A DNA stretch of 64,000 bases from JAJDTR01 sp965220415. GTDB taxonomy: Bacteria; Poribacteria; WGA-4E; JAJDTR01. A program made the translations under genes and the position numbers. The DNA is taken from contig OZ244829.1 in assembly GCA_965220415.1 (NCBI GenBank), positions 4,526,001-4,590,000 of the forward strand. Direction: 5' to 3'. Below the pieces are notes generated by a model. The model saw only the letters and a program-made list of their open reading frames with translations, did not search any database and was not told the DNA's origin. Shown here piece by piece: positions 17,108-25,812 of the stretch; the stretch's first letter is position 1, and each line of letters starts with the position of its first letter.

Positions 17108-17869
17108 ATGCAAGCGTTACCGATCGACCCTCAACCCCAATCCACAGACTCGATATATTCCATCAAACTCGATATTTTTGAAGGACCGCTGGATCTGCTG
17201 CTTCACCTGATTCAGAAGGACGAGATGGATGTTAGAGATATTCGCATTGCCGAAATCACGGAGCGCTATTTGGAGTGGCTGAATCTCATGGAGCAACTGG
17301 ACCTGGATGTTGCTTCGGAATTTTTGGTAATGGCGGCGACGCTACTCTATCTGAAATCACAGAGTATTCTTCCATCTGCAACCGATCAGGATGCGTTGCC
17401 AATCAAAAATCGAGAAGAGCTTGTTAAGCAACTCTTGGATTACAAGCAGTTCAAAGAGGCATCACAAGTGCTGGACCGTTACGCCGAAGAACATGAACAC
17501 GTTTTCGGGCGAAGTGTTGATTCAGGCGATGAACTCGGAGATTTGCGCGAGTTTGAGATTAAGGCAACCCTCGTCGATCTCTTATCGGCGTTTCAGCGAA
17601 CCACCGAAAGGTTGCAATTCGATGAAGATGATGCCTACGAGGAAATCAACGAAGATCAAATCACCGTTGAAGAAAAGATGGAATTCTTGGAACGTAGAAT
17701 GGAGGAATCTGAACAGGTGCCGTTTGAAGATCTTTTCTCGAGATATGCAACCAAAGTCGAGCAGATTGTGACATTCTTGGCAATCTTGGAGTTAATTCGT
17801 CTAAAGCGTATCATTGCTATCCAATCCGGGCAGTTTGGCCAAATCTACATCGTAAGGCGCGATGGATAG
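17108..17869 (+). CDS. scpA: Segregation and condensation protein A
   Basis: ScpA is the kleisin that bridges SMC heads in the SMC-ScpAB condensin. The kleisin N-terminal motif FEGPLDLLLHLI follows SIKLDI, then MDVRDIRIAEITERYLEWL; the C-terminal winged helix includes VTFLAILELIRLKRI. An acidic linker lies between them. At 253 residues the size is typical. The ATG at 17108 is preceded only by a weak ribosome site. It is followed by scpB 63 bp downstream; smc itself is not in the window. Confidence 0.95.
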   Translation: MQALPIDPQPQSTDSIYSIKLDIFEGPLDLLLHLIQKDEMDVRDIRIAEITERYLEWLNLMEQLDLDVASEFLVMAATLLYLKSQSILPSATDQDALPIKNREELVKQLLDYKQFKEASQVLDRYAEEHEHVFGRSVDSGDELGDLREFEIKATLVDLLSAFQRTTERLQFDEDDAYEEINEDQITVEEKMEFLERRMEESEQVPFEDLFSRYATKVEQIVTFLAILELIRLKRIIAIQSGQFGQIYIVRRDG

Positions 17870-17932
17870 GTCCCAGACATACGAGTTTCAAGATTAAAAA
17901 TCAGCCTCAGTTCCCTATCAAGTTTTGCTGTC

Positions 17933-18520
17933 ATGAGCGAAAATTCCCCCACTCCTCTTCAGGATACTTCCTTGAGTCCGACCCAAATCAAATCAATCCT
18001 TGAGGCGATTCTCTTCGCTGCCAACGAACCAATCTCAATAAAACAATTTACTCAGGTCTTTGGGGACGTTTCAACACACGACATACGCGAACAACTGATG
18101 GCGCTTGAAGACGATTACCAAGCCGCGAACCGAAGTTTCCAGCTTATCGAAATTGCCAACGGCTTTCAAGTGTGTTCGCGTCCTGAATACCGTGACTGGA
18201 TCGAGAAATTCTATACGCGCCAAGTTCGCGTCCGCCTTTCGCCCCCGGCGCTTGAAACCCTCGCCATCATTGCCTACAAGCAACCCGTTACACGCACCGA
18301 AGTGGAAGAAATCCGAGGAGTGAACAGTGACAGTGTTGTGAATTCGCTTATTCAGAAAGGATTGATCCGCATCGCTGGGCGAAAACCCGGGCAAGGTCGT
18401 TCGCTCCTTTTCGCCACCACGGACAGATTCTTGGAGCAATTTGGACTAAAGAATCTCTCCGAACTGCCATCTATGGAAGAAATTGAAGAGATTCTATACG
18501 AAGTGCAAAACGAAGAATAG
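17933..18520 (+). CDS. scpB: Segregation and condensation protein B
   Basis: ScpB dimers of tandem winged helices bind the ScpA linker and regulate the SMC complex. The first winged helix contains IKSILEAILFAANEPIS; the second contains LSPPALETLAIIAYKQPVTRTEVEEIRGV, a diagnostic ScpB stretch that continues with NSDSVVNSLIQKGLIRIAGRK. It ends with an acidic EEIEEILYEVQNEE tail. At 195 residues it is normal. The gene pairs with scpA in one operon. Confidence 0.96.
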   Translation: MSENSPTPLQDTSLSPTQIKSILEAILFAANEPISIKQFTQVFGDVSTHDIREQLMALEDDYQAANRSFQLIEIANGFQVCSRPEYRDWIEKFYTRQVRVRLSPPALETLAIIAYKQPVTRTEVEEIRGVNSDSVVNSLIQKGLIRIAGRKPGQGRSLLFATTDRFLEQFGLKNLSELPSMEEIEEILYEVQNEE

Positions 18521-18772
18521 AAGATAGGTTCCACGGAAAAGTTTATGGGGTGCAATCCACGGAGTGAATAACGACGGCGATAGGGATCCTCGCCAACCCG
18601 ATCTCACAACAGTAGAAACTCGATCTACAACCTCTGTAGGTCGGGCTTCTAGCCCGACTTCACGAGATATATCACACTTAGCAAAATCTAATCCGTGAAA
18701 TCTTTTAATCTGGGTAATCCGCCTCCTCAGCGTTTCATGCCATAATCGAGATTTGGGAAACGAAAATAAGAA
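18521..18772. repeat. Spacer scpB/thrC with hairpin and AATCCGTG repeats
   Basis: GTAGGTCGGGCTTCTAGCCC (18636-18655, stem GTCGGGC/GCCCGAC) is a GTAGG-headed hairpin. A degenerate AATCCGTGAAATC...GGGTAATCCG block lies at about 18688-18722, a member of the ~10-bp periodic repeat also seen at 30898, 46766, 56362 and 63908. No gene is seen. Confidence 0.6.
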
Positions 18773-20107
18773 ATGAAATATGATGCGTGGTTTCAATGCA
18801 GTAGCGGATGCGACGAAACATATTCGCTTCACGAGGTGATTTATCGTTGTAAGCGTTGTGGCGGGCTGTTGGAAGTCAAACACGATATTAAATCGTTGAA
18901 GCGCCGAAGTCCCGCGGCATGGATCGATCTCTTCGAGAGGCGTTACATGGGAACCGAATACCCCTACGGCAGCGGCGTATGGGGGAAGAAAGAGCTTGTT
19001 TGTCCTATTATTGATGATGAAAACATCGTCTCAATGTTCGAGGGAGGCACAAACCTCTTCTGGGCAGAACGGTTCGGAAAGGAAATTGGAGTTGCGGATC
19101 TCTGGATCAAACAATGTGGAAATAGTCATACCGGCTCCTTCAAAGATCTGGGAATGACAGTGCTCATCTCTATGGTAAAACAGATTGTCTCGAACGGTAC
19201 AAACATTCGCGCTGTTCTCTGTGCCTCTAGCGGTGACACTTCCGCTGCGCTAGCCGCTTATGCGGCAGCCGCAGGGATTCCCGCGATAATCCTTTTGCCG
19301 CAAGCCAAAGTCTCACCCGCGCAACTCATCCAACCGCTTGCTAACGGAGCCATTACGCTTTCCCTTAAAACCGATTTTGATGGCTGCATGGCAACAGTGC
19401 AAAAGCTGACCGTGCGCCCGGATTTTTATCTTGCCAACTCCATTAATTCTCTCCGAATCGAAGGTCAGAAAACGATTAGTATCGAAATTGTTCAGCAGTT
19501 CGATTGGGAAGTGCCAGATTGGGTGATTATTCCGGGGGGGAATCTGGGAAATGTAACTGCTTTGGGGCTGGGGTTCGTGATGATGCAGGATCTTGGGATT
19601 ATCAACGATCTGCCGAGAATCGTGTGTGCGCAGTCCGCCAAAGCCAATCCGCTGTATCAAAGTTACCTTGGAGGCTTCAACGAATTTAAACCGGTGGCTG
19701 CAAAGCCAACCTTGGCCAACGCTATCCAAATTGGCAATCCTGTTTCCGCCAAGCGTGCGATAAACATCCTGAAACGGTTCAATGGAATTGTGGAACAAGC
19801 GACCGAGGACGAGTTGGCAAATGCCGCTGCCAGAGCCGATCGAACGGGGTTGTTCAACTGCCCGCATACGGGCGTGGCGCTCGCCGCCCTTCTGAAACTC
19901 GTTGAAAAAAAGGAAATCCGATCCGACGAACGAGTAGTGGTAATTTCAACGGCAAACGGCCTAAAGTTCCCCGATTTTAAAATTCGATACCATAAAGGTG
20001 AATTGGACGAAGTTGATCCTCACAATGTAAATGCCCCGGTGGAACTTGAGCCAGACTACGGCCAAGTAATGAAAGCCATCGATATCCGCTTGGCGACTGT
20101 ACAGTAA
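18773..20107 (+). CDS. thrC: Threonine synthase
   Basis: ThrC converts O-phosphohomoserine to threonine with PLP. The N terminus has a zinc-ribbon-like set of cysteines (C9, C13, C26, C29), typical of the longer ThrC class. The PLP lysine is K124 in SHTGSFKDLG; the phosphate loop GGNLGNV lies near residue 257. At 444 residues the length is normal. The start is ATG at 18773. It is followed by an 860-bp repeat block and no other threonine gene. A pyridoxal-lyase other than ThrC is unlikely given the KD-LGM context and the Zn-ribbon. Confidence 0.93.
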   Translation: MKYDAWFQCSSGCDETYSLHEVIYRCKRCGGLLEVKHDIKSLKRRSPAAWIDLFERRYMGTEYPYGSGVWGKKELVCPIIDDENIVSMFEGGTNLFWAERFGKEIGVADLWIKQCGNSHTGSFKDLGMTVLISMVKQIVSNGTNIRAVLCASSGDTSAALAAYAAAAGIPAIILLPQAKVSPAQLIQPLANGAITLSLKTDFDGCMATVQKLTVRPDFYLANSINSLRIEGQKTISIEIVQQFDWEVPDWVIIPGGNLGNVTALGLGFVMMQDLGIINDLPRIVCAQSAKANPLYQSYLGGFNEFKPVAAKPTLANAIQIGNPVSAKRAINILKRFNGIVEQATEDELANAAARADRTGLFNCPHTGVALAALLKLVEKKEIRSDERVVVISTANGLKFPDFKIRYHKGELDEVDPHNVNAPVELEPDYGQVMKAIDIRLATVQ

Positions 20108-20226
20108 TCGAGATAGCGTTCCCATGAAAATCTCTTCCCAATTCGCGACTCCTTTATCGCCTGTTTGAAAAGCACAATTTGTAGGGTGCAATCAACCGAT
20201 CAAATTCCGAGGGCGATAGAAAGTTT

Positions 20227-20952
20227 GTAGGGTGGGCACTGCCCACCAGCCTGTCGAATCTCCAGCAACGATCAAGTCCTAGTCCGTAGGTTGGGTAGAG
20301 CGGAACATGCTACTGTGCGCAATTGCTGCGCACGCAATCGCATTGCCCGTCGGTTGTGATTCTCGAATCTGGTAGCGAAACCCAACATCGGCAAGGGACA
20401 CCTGCATCGCAAATTAAGCGGATAAACCTATTCCACGCGATGGTTCCATTCAAGGTGAATTTTCAATCAGTTTGTAGGGTGTGCACTGCCCACCAGCCTT
20501 TCGAATCTCCAGCGGCGATCAAGTATGTAGGTTGGGTAGAGCGGCACATGCTACTGTGTGCAATTGCTGCGCATGCAATCGCATTGCCAGTCGGTTGTAA
20601 TTCTCGAATCTGGTAGCGAAACCCAACATCGGCAAGGGACACCCGCATCGCGAATTAAACGGATAAACCGATTCCACGCGATGGCTCCATTCAAGGTGAA
20701 TTTTCAATCAGTTTGTAGGGTGGGCACTGCCCACCAGCCTTTCGAATCTCCAGCAACGATCAAGTCCGTAGGTTGGGTAGAGCGGAACATGCTATTGTGC
20801 GCAATTGCTGCGCACGCAATCGCATTGCCAGTCGGTTGTAATTCTCGAATCTGGTAGCGAAACCCAACATCGGCAAGGGACACCTGCATCGCGAATTAAA
20901 CGCATAAACCTATTCCACGCGATGGTTCCATTCAAGGTGAATTTTCAATCAG
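20227..20952. repeat. Three tandem ~240-bp repeat units
   Basis: Units begin at 20227, 20474 and 20715 (lengths 247, 241, 238). Each contains one GGTGGGCACTGCCCACC hairpin (one copy has GGTGTGC), then a GTAGGTTGGGTAGAGCGG stem paired with GCGAAACCCAACATC about 100 bases later. Between the two arms lies a further palindrome, GCGCAATTGCTGCGCACGC. The units differ by a few substitutions and small indels, so the amplification is not brand new. No reading frame is conserved across units. The last unit ends 18 bp before the msrA stop. Confidence 0.88.
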
Positions 20953-20970
20953 GTACGAAAGACCTTGAAA

Positions 20971-21531
20971 CTACGCCGTGTCTTTTAATTTACCCCCAAA
21001 CTCTTCCCTCAGCTTCCTCATCTTGGGATCAATCACAATCTGGCAATACGGCTGATACGAGTTTAGAGCATAATAATTCTGGTGATATTCCTCTGCAACA
21101 TAGAAATCGGCGGCAGGAACAATCTCCGTAACAATCGGATTCTGCCACAATCTTGCAGCATCGGTCTCCCGCTTGGAATTTTCCGCGACTATTTTCTGTT
21201 CCTCATTCTGATAGAAGATTGCCGAGCGGTACTGAGTACCGACATCTGCGCCTTGCCGATTCAATGTCGTCGGGTCATGGGTGCGCCAGAAGACGTAGAG
21301 TAGATCCGAGAATGATACAACCCCGGGATCGAACGTGATTTGTACCACCTCTGCATGACCGGTCATGCCTGTACAAACCTGTTGATACGACGGGTTCTTT
21401 ACCGTGCCTCCGGTATACCCGGACACGACTTCATGCACGCCCTTCAACTCTAGAAAAACCGCCTCAACACACCAGAAACACCCAGCCCCCAGCGTTGCTG
21501 TCTCCAACTGATTTGACATTGTTGTCATCAT
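20971..21531 (-). CDS. msrA: Peptide methionine-S-sulfoxide reductase MsrA
   Basis: MsrA repairs oxidised methionine (S-sulfoxide) using thioredoxin. GCFWC lies at residues 17-21 with the catalytic C18; GYTGG, GHAEVV and the HQNYYALN substrate-binding region follow. There is no fused MsrB. At 186 residues it is normal and cytosolic. The start may be ATG 21531, 21528 or 21519: AAAGG sits directly before the first, so the later ATG at 21519 has better spacing. The gene is convergent with thrC across the tandem repeats. Confidence 0.95.
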   Translation of the reverse strand: MMTTMSNQLETATLGAGCFWCVEAVFLELKGVHEVVSGYTGGTVKNPSYQQVCTGMTGHAEVVQITFDPGVVSFSDLLYVFWRTHDPTTLNRQGADVGTQYRSAIFYQNEEQKIVAENSKRETDAARLWQNPIVTEIVPAADFYVAEEYHQNYYALNSYQPYCQIVIDPKMRKLREEFGGKLKDTA

Positions 21532-21738
21532 CCTTTCGCTATATTTCTCGAAATTCAGTTCCTATGTTCCTTCCATTCTTTCCACCCACTGCTGCTTTTT
21601 CTGACCACTGACTACCACGTCCCTTCCAATCTTCCAACCTTCCAGTCTTCCAATCTCCTCTCTTTTCTATTGAACTTCAGTCCCATCCCTGCTAAAATTC
21701 AAAGCACCAGTTTTTTATGAACCTGTCATGAGGAAAAA

Positions 21739-23037
21739 ATGCTAGAGCACAATACGCCGCGTGCATTTCACGTGATGACGAAACCTATAGGACCAATCTG
21801 TAACCTCGATTGCGAATACTGTTTCTACTTGGACAAAGAAAAACTTTATCCGAAAACGCGCTCCTTCCGGATGACAGATGAAGTCTTGGAGAACTATGTT
21901 CGCCAATACATTGAGGCACAGCAGGTAAACGAGATTACCTTTGCGTGGCAAGGCGGCGAACCGACACTGATGGGAGTCGATTTTTTCCGACGCGCTGTCG
22001 AATACCAGCAAAAATATCGGCGTACGGGCACTAACATCCAAAACACATTTCAAACCAACGCTACCCTTATTGACGATGAATGGGGGACATTTCTCAAACG
22101 AAACAAGTTCTTGGTTGGCGTCAGCATTGACGGTCCTCCCGAAATACACGACAAATATCGATACGACAAACGTGGAAAGCCATCCTCCCACGACGTTCTT
22201 AGAGGACTTGAGGTTCTGCAGAAACACCGCGTGGATTACAACGTGCTCTGTGTGTTGAACCGTCACAATGCCGATTATCCGCTGGAATTGTATCGCTATT
22301 TCAAGAAAATAGGTGCCGAATTCATCCAATTCATCCCGGCTGTCGAACATTTCACCGGCACACAAGTCTCCGAGCGCTCGGTACAAGCCAAGCAATACGG
22401 TAAGTTTCTGTGCGCTGTCTTCGACGAATGGGTTGTGAACGATGTCGGGAAAATCTTCGTGCAAATCTTCGACATTGCGCTTGAGGCATGGGTGGGCTAT
22501 AATCCAAGCCTTTGCATTTTCAGCGAAACATGCGGAGATGCGATGGCGATTGAGCACAACGGCGATCTCTATTCGTGCGACCACTACGTTTTTCCCCAGT
22601 ACCATCTTGGAAATGTTGCCGATACGCCAATCGAAGACATGGTGGATTCTCCATTCCAGAGAAAATTCGGGACAGACAAGCGAGACACGCTGCCCCAATA
22701 CTGCCGGGACTGCGAAGTCCGTTTCGTCTGCAACGGAGGCTGTCCGAAAGATCGCTTCATCAAGACGCCATCCGGCGAAGATGGGTTAAACTACCTTTGT
22801 GCTGGCTACAAGATGTTCTTCAACCACATCGACGAACCGATGAAACTAATGGCAGCCGCCCTAGAAGCCGGCAAACCCGCCGACAGCATCATGCCGCTCA
22901 TGCGAGAAAAGAAACGCGGAGCGGTCTCATCAAGTCGGCTACAAGCCGGGACACCCCAAAAAGTTGGGAGAAACTCACCCTGTCCATGCGGTAGCGGCAA
23001 AAAATACAAACAGTGCTGCTTGGGAAAGAACGCATGA
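21739..23037 (+). CDS. Anaerobic sulfatase-maturating-enzyme-like radical SAM/SPASM protein with SEC-C tail
   Basis: anSMEs oxidise an active-site Cys or Ser of sulfatases to formylglycine. The radical SAM cluster motif CNLDCEYC lies at residues 21-28, preceded by KPIGPI as in anSME. FAWQGGEPTLMG and NTFQTNATLID follow, and the SPASM cysteines lie in the C-terminal third (CGDAMAIEHNGDLYSCDHYV, then CRDCEVRFVCNGGCPKD). The last 24 residues form a SEC-C zinc motif (CPCGSGKKYKQCC at 415-427), a common extension in this family. The start is ATG at 21739 with GAGG 6 nt upstream. No sulfatase is in the window, although sulfatases are abundant in lineages of this type; the maturase would act in trans. 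Confidence 0.9.
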   Translation: MLEHNTPRAFHVMTKPIGPICNLDCEYCFYLDKEKLYPKTRSFRMTDEVLENYVRQYIEAQQVNEITFAWQGGEPTLMGVDFFRRAVEYQQKYRRTGTNIQNTFQTNATLIDDEWGTFLKRNKFLVGVSIDGPPEIHDKYRYDKRGKPSSHDVLRGLEVLQKHRVDYNVLCVLNRHNADYPLELYRYFKKIGAEFIQFIPAVEHFTGTQVSERSVQAKQYGKFLCAVFDEWVVNDVGKIFVQIFDIALEAWVGYNPSLCIFSETCGDAMAIEHNGDLYSCDHYVFPQYHLGNVADTPIEDMVDSPFQRKFGTDKRDTLPQYCRDCEVRFVCNGGCPKDRFIKTPSGEDGLNYLCAGYKMFFNHIDEPMKLMAAALEAGKPADSIMPLMREKKRGAVSSSRLQAGTPQKVGRNSPCPCGSGKKYKQCCLGKNA

Positions 23038-23574
23038 ACACGACCGTAGGGTGGGCACTGCCCACCAGCCTTTGAAAGCGCCAGCAGCAATCAAGTGAGC
23101 GAATAAGGAGCGCGTCAAAAAACCCGTACAATAGAGATTTGACTACCTCAAAAAGCGCTGGAGTGGACAACGAACGCGATAGCAAATCCTGATAGAGATT
23201 CTCCATGCGGTGTGTTGCTTGGTAGCGCACCATTTTCCCTGTCGGAATAATTCATTCAGCAAGCAACACTTATTTTTCGGTCTATGACAGGTTTTGAAAA
23301 AGCATTCCTTCGTAGAATGGTTTCACTCCAGAGGAGTGAGATGTCAATAGAACACGATCTCTCCCCGCGTCTGCACTCCAGAGGATCAAACGAACGAATA
23401 GTGAGTGCGATAGTAGATCCTGTGCAATGTCGAATGTTGCTTGATAGCGCGCCATTATCTGTCGGAATAATTCATTCAGCAAGCAACACTTTCTAGTCGG
23501 AATCCCTTTCCTCGATCCAGAGAATCGAAATGTTAATAGAATGCGACATGTCCAGATTCCCGCGCTCCAGCGAA
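23038..23574. repeat. Repeat block downstream of the radical SAM gene
   Basis: It contains a GGTGGGC hairpin with GTAGG leader (23046-23068) and a worn GATC-type element (~23090-23150). Two copies of the motif TGTCGGAATAATTCATTCAG plus CAAGCAACACTT lie at about 23238-23272 and 23460-23491; they recur at 63430. CACTCCAGAGGAGTGAGATG repeats follow. A clear GATC-type element lies at 23384-23419, inserted in a CACTCCAGAGGAG repeat. No gene is seen. Confidence 0.7.
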
Positions 23575-23715
23575 GATCAAACGAGTGGATAGCGAGCGAT
23601 CAACTGAACGAATAACGAAGGATCAAGCGAATGGATAATGAGATCAAGCAAGCGAATAGCGCGCGCGATAGCAAATCCTGCTATAGCTATGCCATAGTAG
23701 ATCCTTATAGAGATC
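23575..23715. repeat. Nested array of GATC-type short elements
   Basis: Four 5' halves follow one another at 23575 (GATCAAACGAGTGGATAG), 23598 (GATCAACTGAACGAATAA), 23621 (GATCAAGCGAATGGATAA) and 23642 (GATCAAGCAAGCGAATAG). About four 3' halves follow: GCGATAGCAAATCC, CTATAGCTATGC, CATAGTAGATCC and TATAGAGATC. This is the pattern expected if each new copy inserted into the middle of the previous one. The array sits in a CGCTCCAGCG repeat. Confidence 0.75.
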
Positions 23716-23839
23716 TTCAATGTGTACGTGCATCATAAATTGACCTGCCGACGATAATTCAAACGAATCCTCAACATCAGAATCCTCCGCATGTGACCAA
23801 CCACCACCTTCCCAACGTGTTTTTCCCTCGCACCGTCCA

Positions 23840-24523
23840 TCAACAAAAATGCCGCCGTGCATATTCCAACCGTTCCGGTTCTCCGATATCTATCCAATCG
23901 ATCTTTGTGTTCAGCACATATAAGTTGGGTACATGCGGAAAAACATCGCGTTCAATTGAAAAAACATCCCCATTCGGAAAATAGCTCGTAATTGACTCAG
24001 ACAGCAAATATATCGCGCCATTGGCATACCCCGACCGTTTCGTCGCCTGTTTTTCTTGGAATGCTAAAACCCTCCCGCCTTCCTCCGACACAATCTCGCC
24101 ATAGGAACTGATGCTTTCGGTGTACACGCCAAGAAGCAGTCCATCCATTTCTGAGCGAAAATTCCGTGACAGATTGGCAAGTGGAAAATCCTTCATCAGA
24201 ATATCGCCATTTAGCACATAAAACGGTGAGGAAGAAACATACGGCATCGCGTTCTTTATTGCGCCGCCAGTTCCAAGCCTTGCCTCCTCTCTCGCGTAGT
24301 GAATGCGTATCCCTTGGCTGCTCTCCCCGACCGCGGAGTAAAGCACATCATGCAGGTGTCCCGATGCCAGGACAACCTCATCAACACCGGCCTCATTCAA
24401 AAGACGGAGTTGGTAATCAAGCACCGTACAGCCCCCTATTTCCAGCAAGATCTTCGGCACATGCTCTGTGATATTACCTAATCGCGTGGACAACCCGCCG
24501 CAAAGAATTATTGCCTGCACCAA
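23840..24523 (-). CDS. Sugar-1-phosphate nucleotidyltransferase (HddC/RmlA-like)
   Basis: This cytosolic enzyme activates a sugar-1-phosphate with NTP. The nucleotide loop is GGLSTRLGNITEHVPK at residues 9-24; LGTGGAI (82-88) and the metal-binding LNGDIL (103-108) follow; DWIDIGEPERL near the C terminus is typical of mannose- or heptose-phosphate guanylyl/uridylyl transferases. At 227 residues it is a single-domain member without hexapeptide repeats. No sugar pathway genes are adjacent, so the sugar is unknown; D-glycero-D-manno-heptose-1-phosphate guanylyltransferase is one reasonable guess. It is flanked on both sides by repeat blocks. Confidence 0.82.
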   Translation of the reverse strand: MVQAIILCGGLSTRLGNITEHVPKILLEIGGCTVLDYQLRLLNEAGVDEVVLASGHLHDVLYSAVGESSQGIRIHYAREEARLGTGGAIKNAMPYVSSSPFYVLNGDILMKDFPLANLSRNFRSEMDGLLLGVYTESISSYGEIVSEEGGRVLAFQEKQATKRSGYANGAIYLLSESITSYFPNGDVFSIERDVFPHVPNLYVLNTKIDWIDIGEPERLEYARRHFC

Positions 24524-24579
24524 TACCCTCTTTCATCTGGAACCAATCTTGTAGGGTGGGCACTGCCCACCAGCCTTTA
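24524..24579. repeat. GGTGGGC hairpin upstream of nucleotidyltransferase
   Basis: GTAGG leader plus GGTGGGCACTGCCCACC lies at 24551-24571, in the 5' region of the minus-strand nucleotidyltransferase gene and abutting a MITE-like element. Confidence 0.7.
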
Positions 24580-24722
24580 ATACCGTATCGTTCTCGTTTG
24601 CCGTAGGCGGGGCATCTTGCCCCGCCGGCTTTGCGCAGAGACGTGGCTTCTTACTTTCCTCCACTCAAAAATCCTTATTTGATCCACATAATTGATGCAC
24701 TCGCATTTTAGAGAAATGGTAT
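24580..24722. mobile_element. MITE-like element, family IV, copy C
   Basis: The right end GAGAAATGGTAT (24711-24722) and the preceding ATTGATGCACTCGCATTTTA match the copies at 32689-32868 and 39703-39949. The left end ATACCGTATCG (24580-24590) is worn. The centre carries the GTAGGCGGGGCATCTTGCCC hairpin shared by all copies. Length is about 143 bp; no coding capacity. Confidence 0.7.
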
Positions 24723-24804
24723 AACCTGTACCACAGACGACAATTAAAGCGTGAGACAGCCCCTCCCAAAACTACGAAATAATAGATACGCCGCCATTAC
24801 CCTG

Positions 24805-25182
24805 TTACTCCTCAGCCACAAATTCAAACGCATTTTGAATGTGTTCTAGTTTTGGGTGTGCAGACTTTGAGGAAAGGAAAATAGCAACAACATCAAAGCG
24901 GCAGGGCACATCTAGCATATCGTGGGTTTGCAGATAACTCAATGCGATCTTGGATATCTGTTTTTGCTTGGTGATTGTTACCGCAGCCTGCGGAACTCCG
25001 AATTTGAGAGTACGCCGCGTTTTAACTTCAACAAACACAATTCGCTTACCCTCTTTGGCAATGAGATCGATTTCTCCGGTGCGCAAGCGGTAGTTGTGCT
25101 CAATAATTTGATATCCCTGCTCCTTCAGGTATTGAGCGGCGAGCCTTTCTCCAATTCTGGCAACCTCTTTCGATTGACTCAT
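24805..25182 (-). CDS. yraN: YraN/UPF0102 family nuclease-fold protein
   Basis: UPF0102 proteins have a Holliday-junction-resolvase-like restriction-endonuclease fold; their function is not established. The signature G-E-I-D-L-I-A (residues 36-42) followed by VFVEVKTRR (49-57) carries the putative catalytic D39, E52 and K54. At 125 residues the size is normal. The start is ATG at 25182, 9 bp after the rnhB stop. The rnhB-yraN pairing downstream of rplS is widespread in bacteria, which supports the call. Confidence 0.93.
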   Translation of the reverse strand: MSQSKEVARIGERLAAQYLKEQGYQIIEHNYRLRTGEIDLIAKEGKRIVFVEVKTRRTLKFGVPQAAVTITKQKQISKIALSYLQTHDMLDVPCRFDVVAIFLSSKSAHPKLEHIQNAFEFVAEE

Positions 25183-25191
25183 TACTCATCC

Positions 25192-25812
25192 CTAAGTGCG
25201 AGTTCGGTATCGCATCTGACGAATGTCGGAAATAGGTTTAAAACTGCGCCGGTGAATCGGACAGGGGCCATACCGGACAATTGCCTCGCGATGTTGAGCC
25301 GTACCATAGCCCTTATGCTGTCGAAAACCGTATTGTGGATAGAGCTCGTCGAATTCAACCATCAATCGATCGCGCGTTACTTTTGCGATAATGGACGCCG
25401 CGGCAATGCACTGGCTGAGAGAATCACCTTTCGGAATTGCTTGGGAAGGTGTGGAAATGGCGGGAAGTTGAGTGCCGTCGACAAGGACGTAATCTGGACG
25501 TGGGAAGAGTTGCTCTACGGCATCTTGCATTGCCAGCAGCGTAGCCTGAAGGATATTCACTTCGTCGATAACTGTATTGCTGATGCAACAGGCTTTGACC
25601 GCGGTCGAAGTGTCCTGAATCTCGCCAAACAAGCAATCACGCTGCTTCGGCGTCAACTGCTTTGAATCTGTCACGCCTGGGATGACGCAATTCGCCGGAA
25701 GAATTACCGCTGCTGCTACCACCGGACCGGCTAGCGGGCCTCGTCCGGCTTCATCGACCCCAGCGATGTACCGATAGCCCTCGCTTTGTAAAGCCCGCTC
25801 AATCTTTTGGAT
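25192..25812 (-). CDS. rnhB: Ribonuclease HII with a non-canonical start
   Basis: RNase HII removes RNA primers and single ribonucleotides from DNA. The catalytic DEG/DEAGRG motif (GVDEAGRGPLAGP) is encoded at about 25725-25763, followed by DSKQLT and the HKGYGTAQHREA motif. The reading frame extends up to a TAG at 25828-25830, yet between that stop and the motif there is no ATG, GTG or TTG. The first conventional start (GTG 25722) would delete the catalytic Asp-Glu. I set the start at ATC 25812, 10 nt after GGAAGG (25828-25823), giving 206 residues, the normal length; ATT at 25803 is the alternative. An ATT/ATC start or a sequencing error are the explanations. Confidence 0.88.
   Translation of the reverse strand: MQKIERALQSEGYRYIAGVDEAGRGPLAGPVVAAAVILPANCVIPGVTDSKQLTPKQRDCLFGEIQDTSTAVKACCISNTVIDEVNILQATLLAMQDAVEQLFPRPDYVLVDGTQLPAISTPSQAIPKGDSLSQCIAAASIIAKVTRDRLMVEFDELYPQYGFRQHKGYGTAQHREAIVRYGPCPIHRRSFKPISDIRQMRYRTRT

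Noticed and set aside
20227..20952. Possible CRISPR-like array
   Set aside because: Units are ~240 bp and near-identical throughout; there are no short repeats with unique spacers and no cas genes.
21566..21664. CCTTCCAATCTTCC pyrimidine tract as a regulatory site
   Set aside because: Similar tracts occur at 3450, 4940, 35110 and 61780 without a consistent position relative to genes; it looks like low-complexity spacer.
21742..22698. 318-residue minus-strand open frame
   Set aside because: It is antisense to the radical SAM gene, whose motifs are unambiguous, and the translation shows no family pattern.
24922..25665. 247-residue plus-strand open frame
   Set aside because: It overlaps rnhB and yraN on the opposite strand, both of which have clear catalytic motifs.
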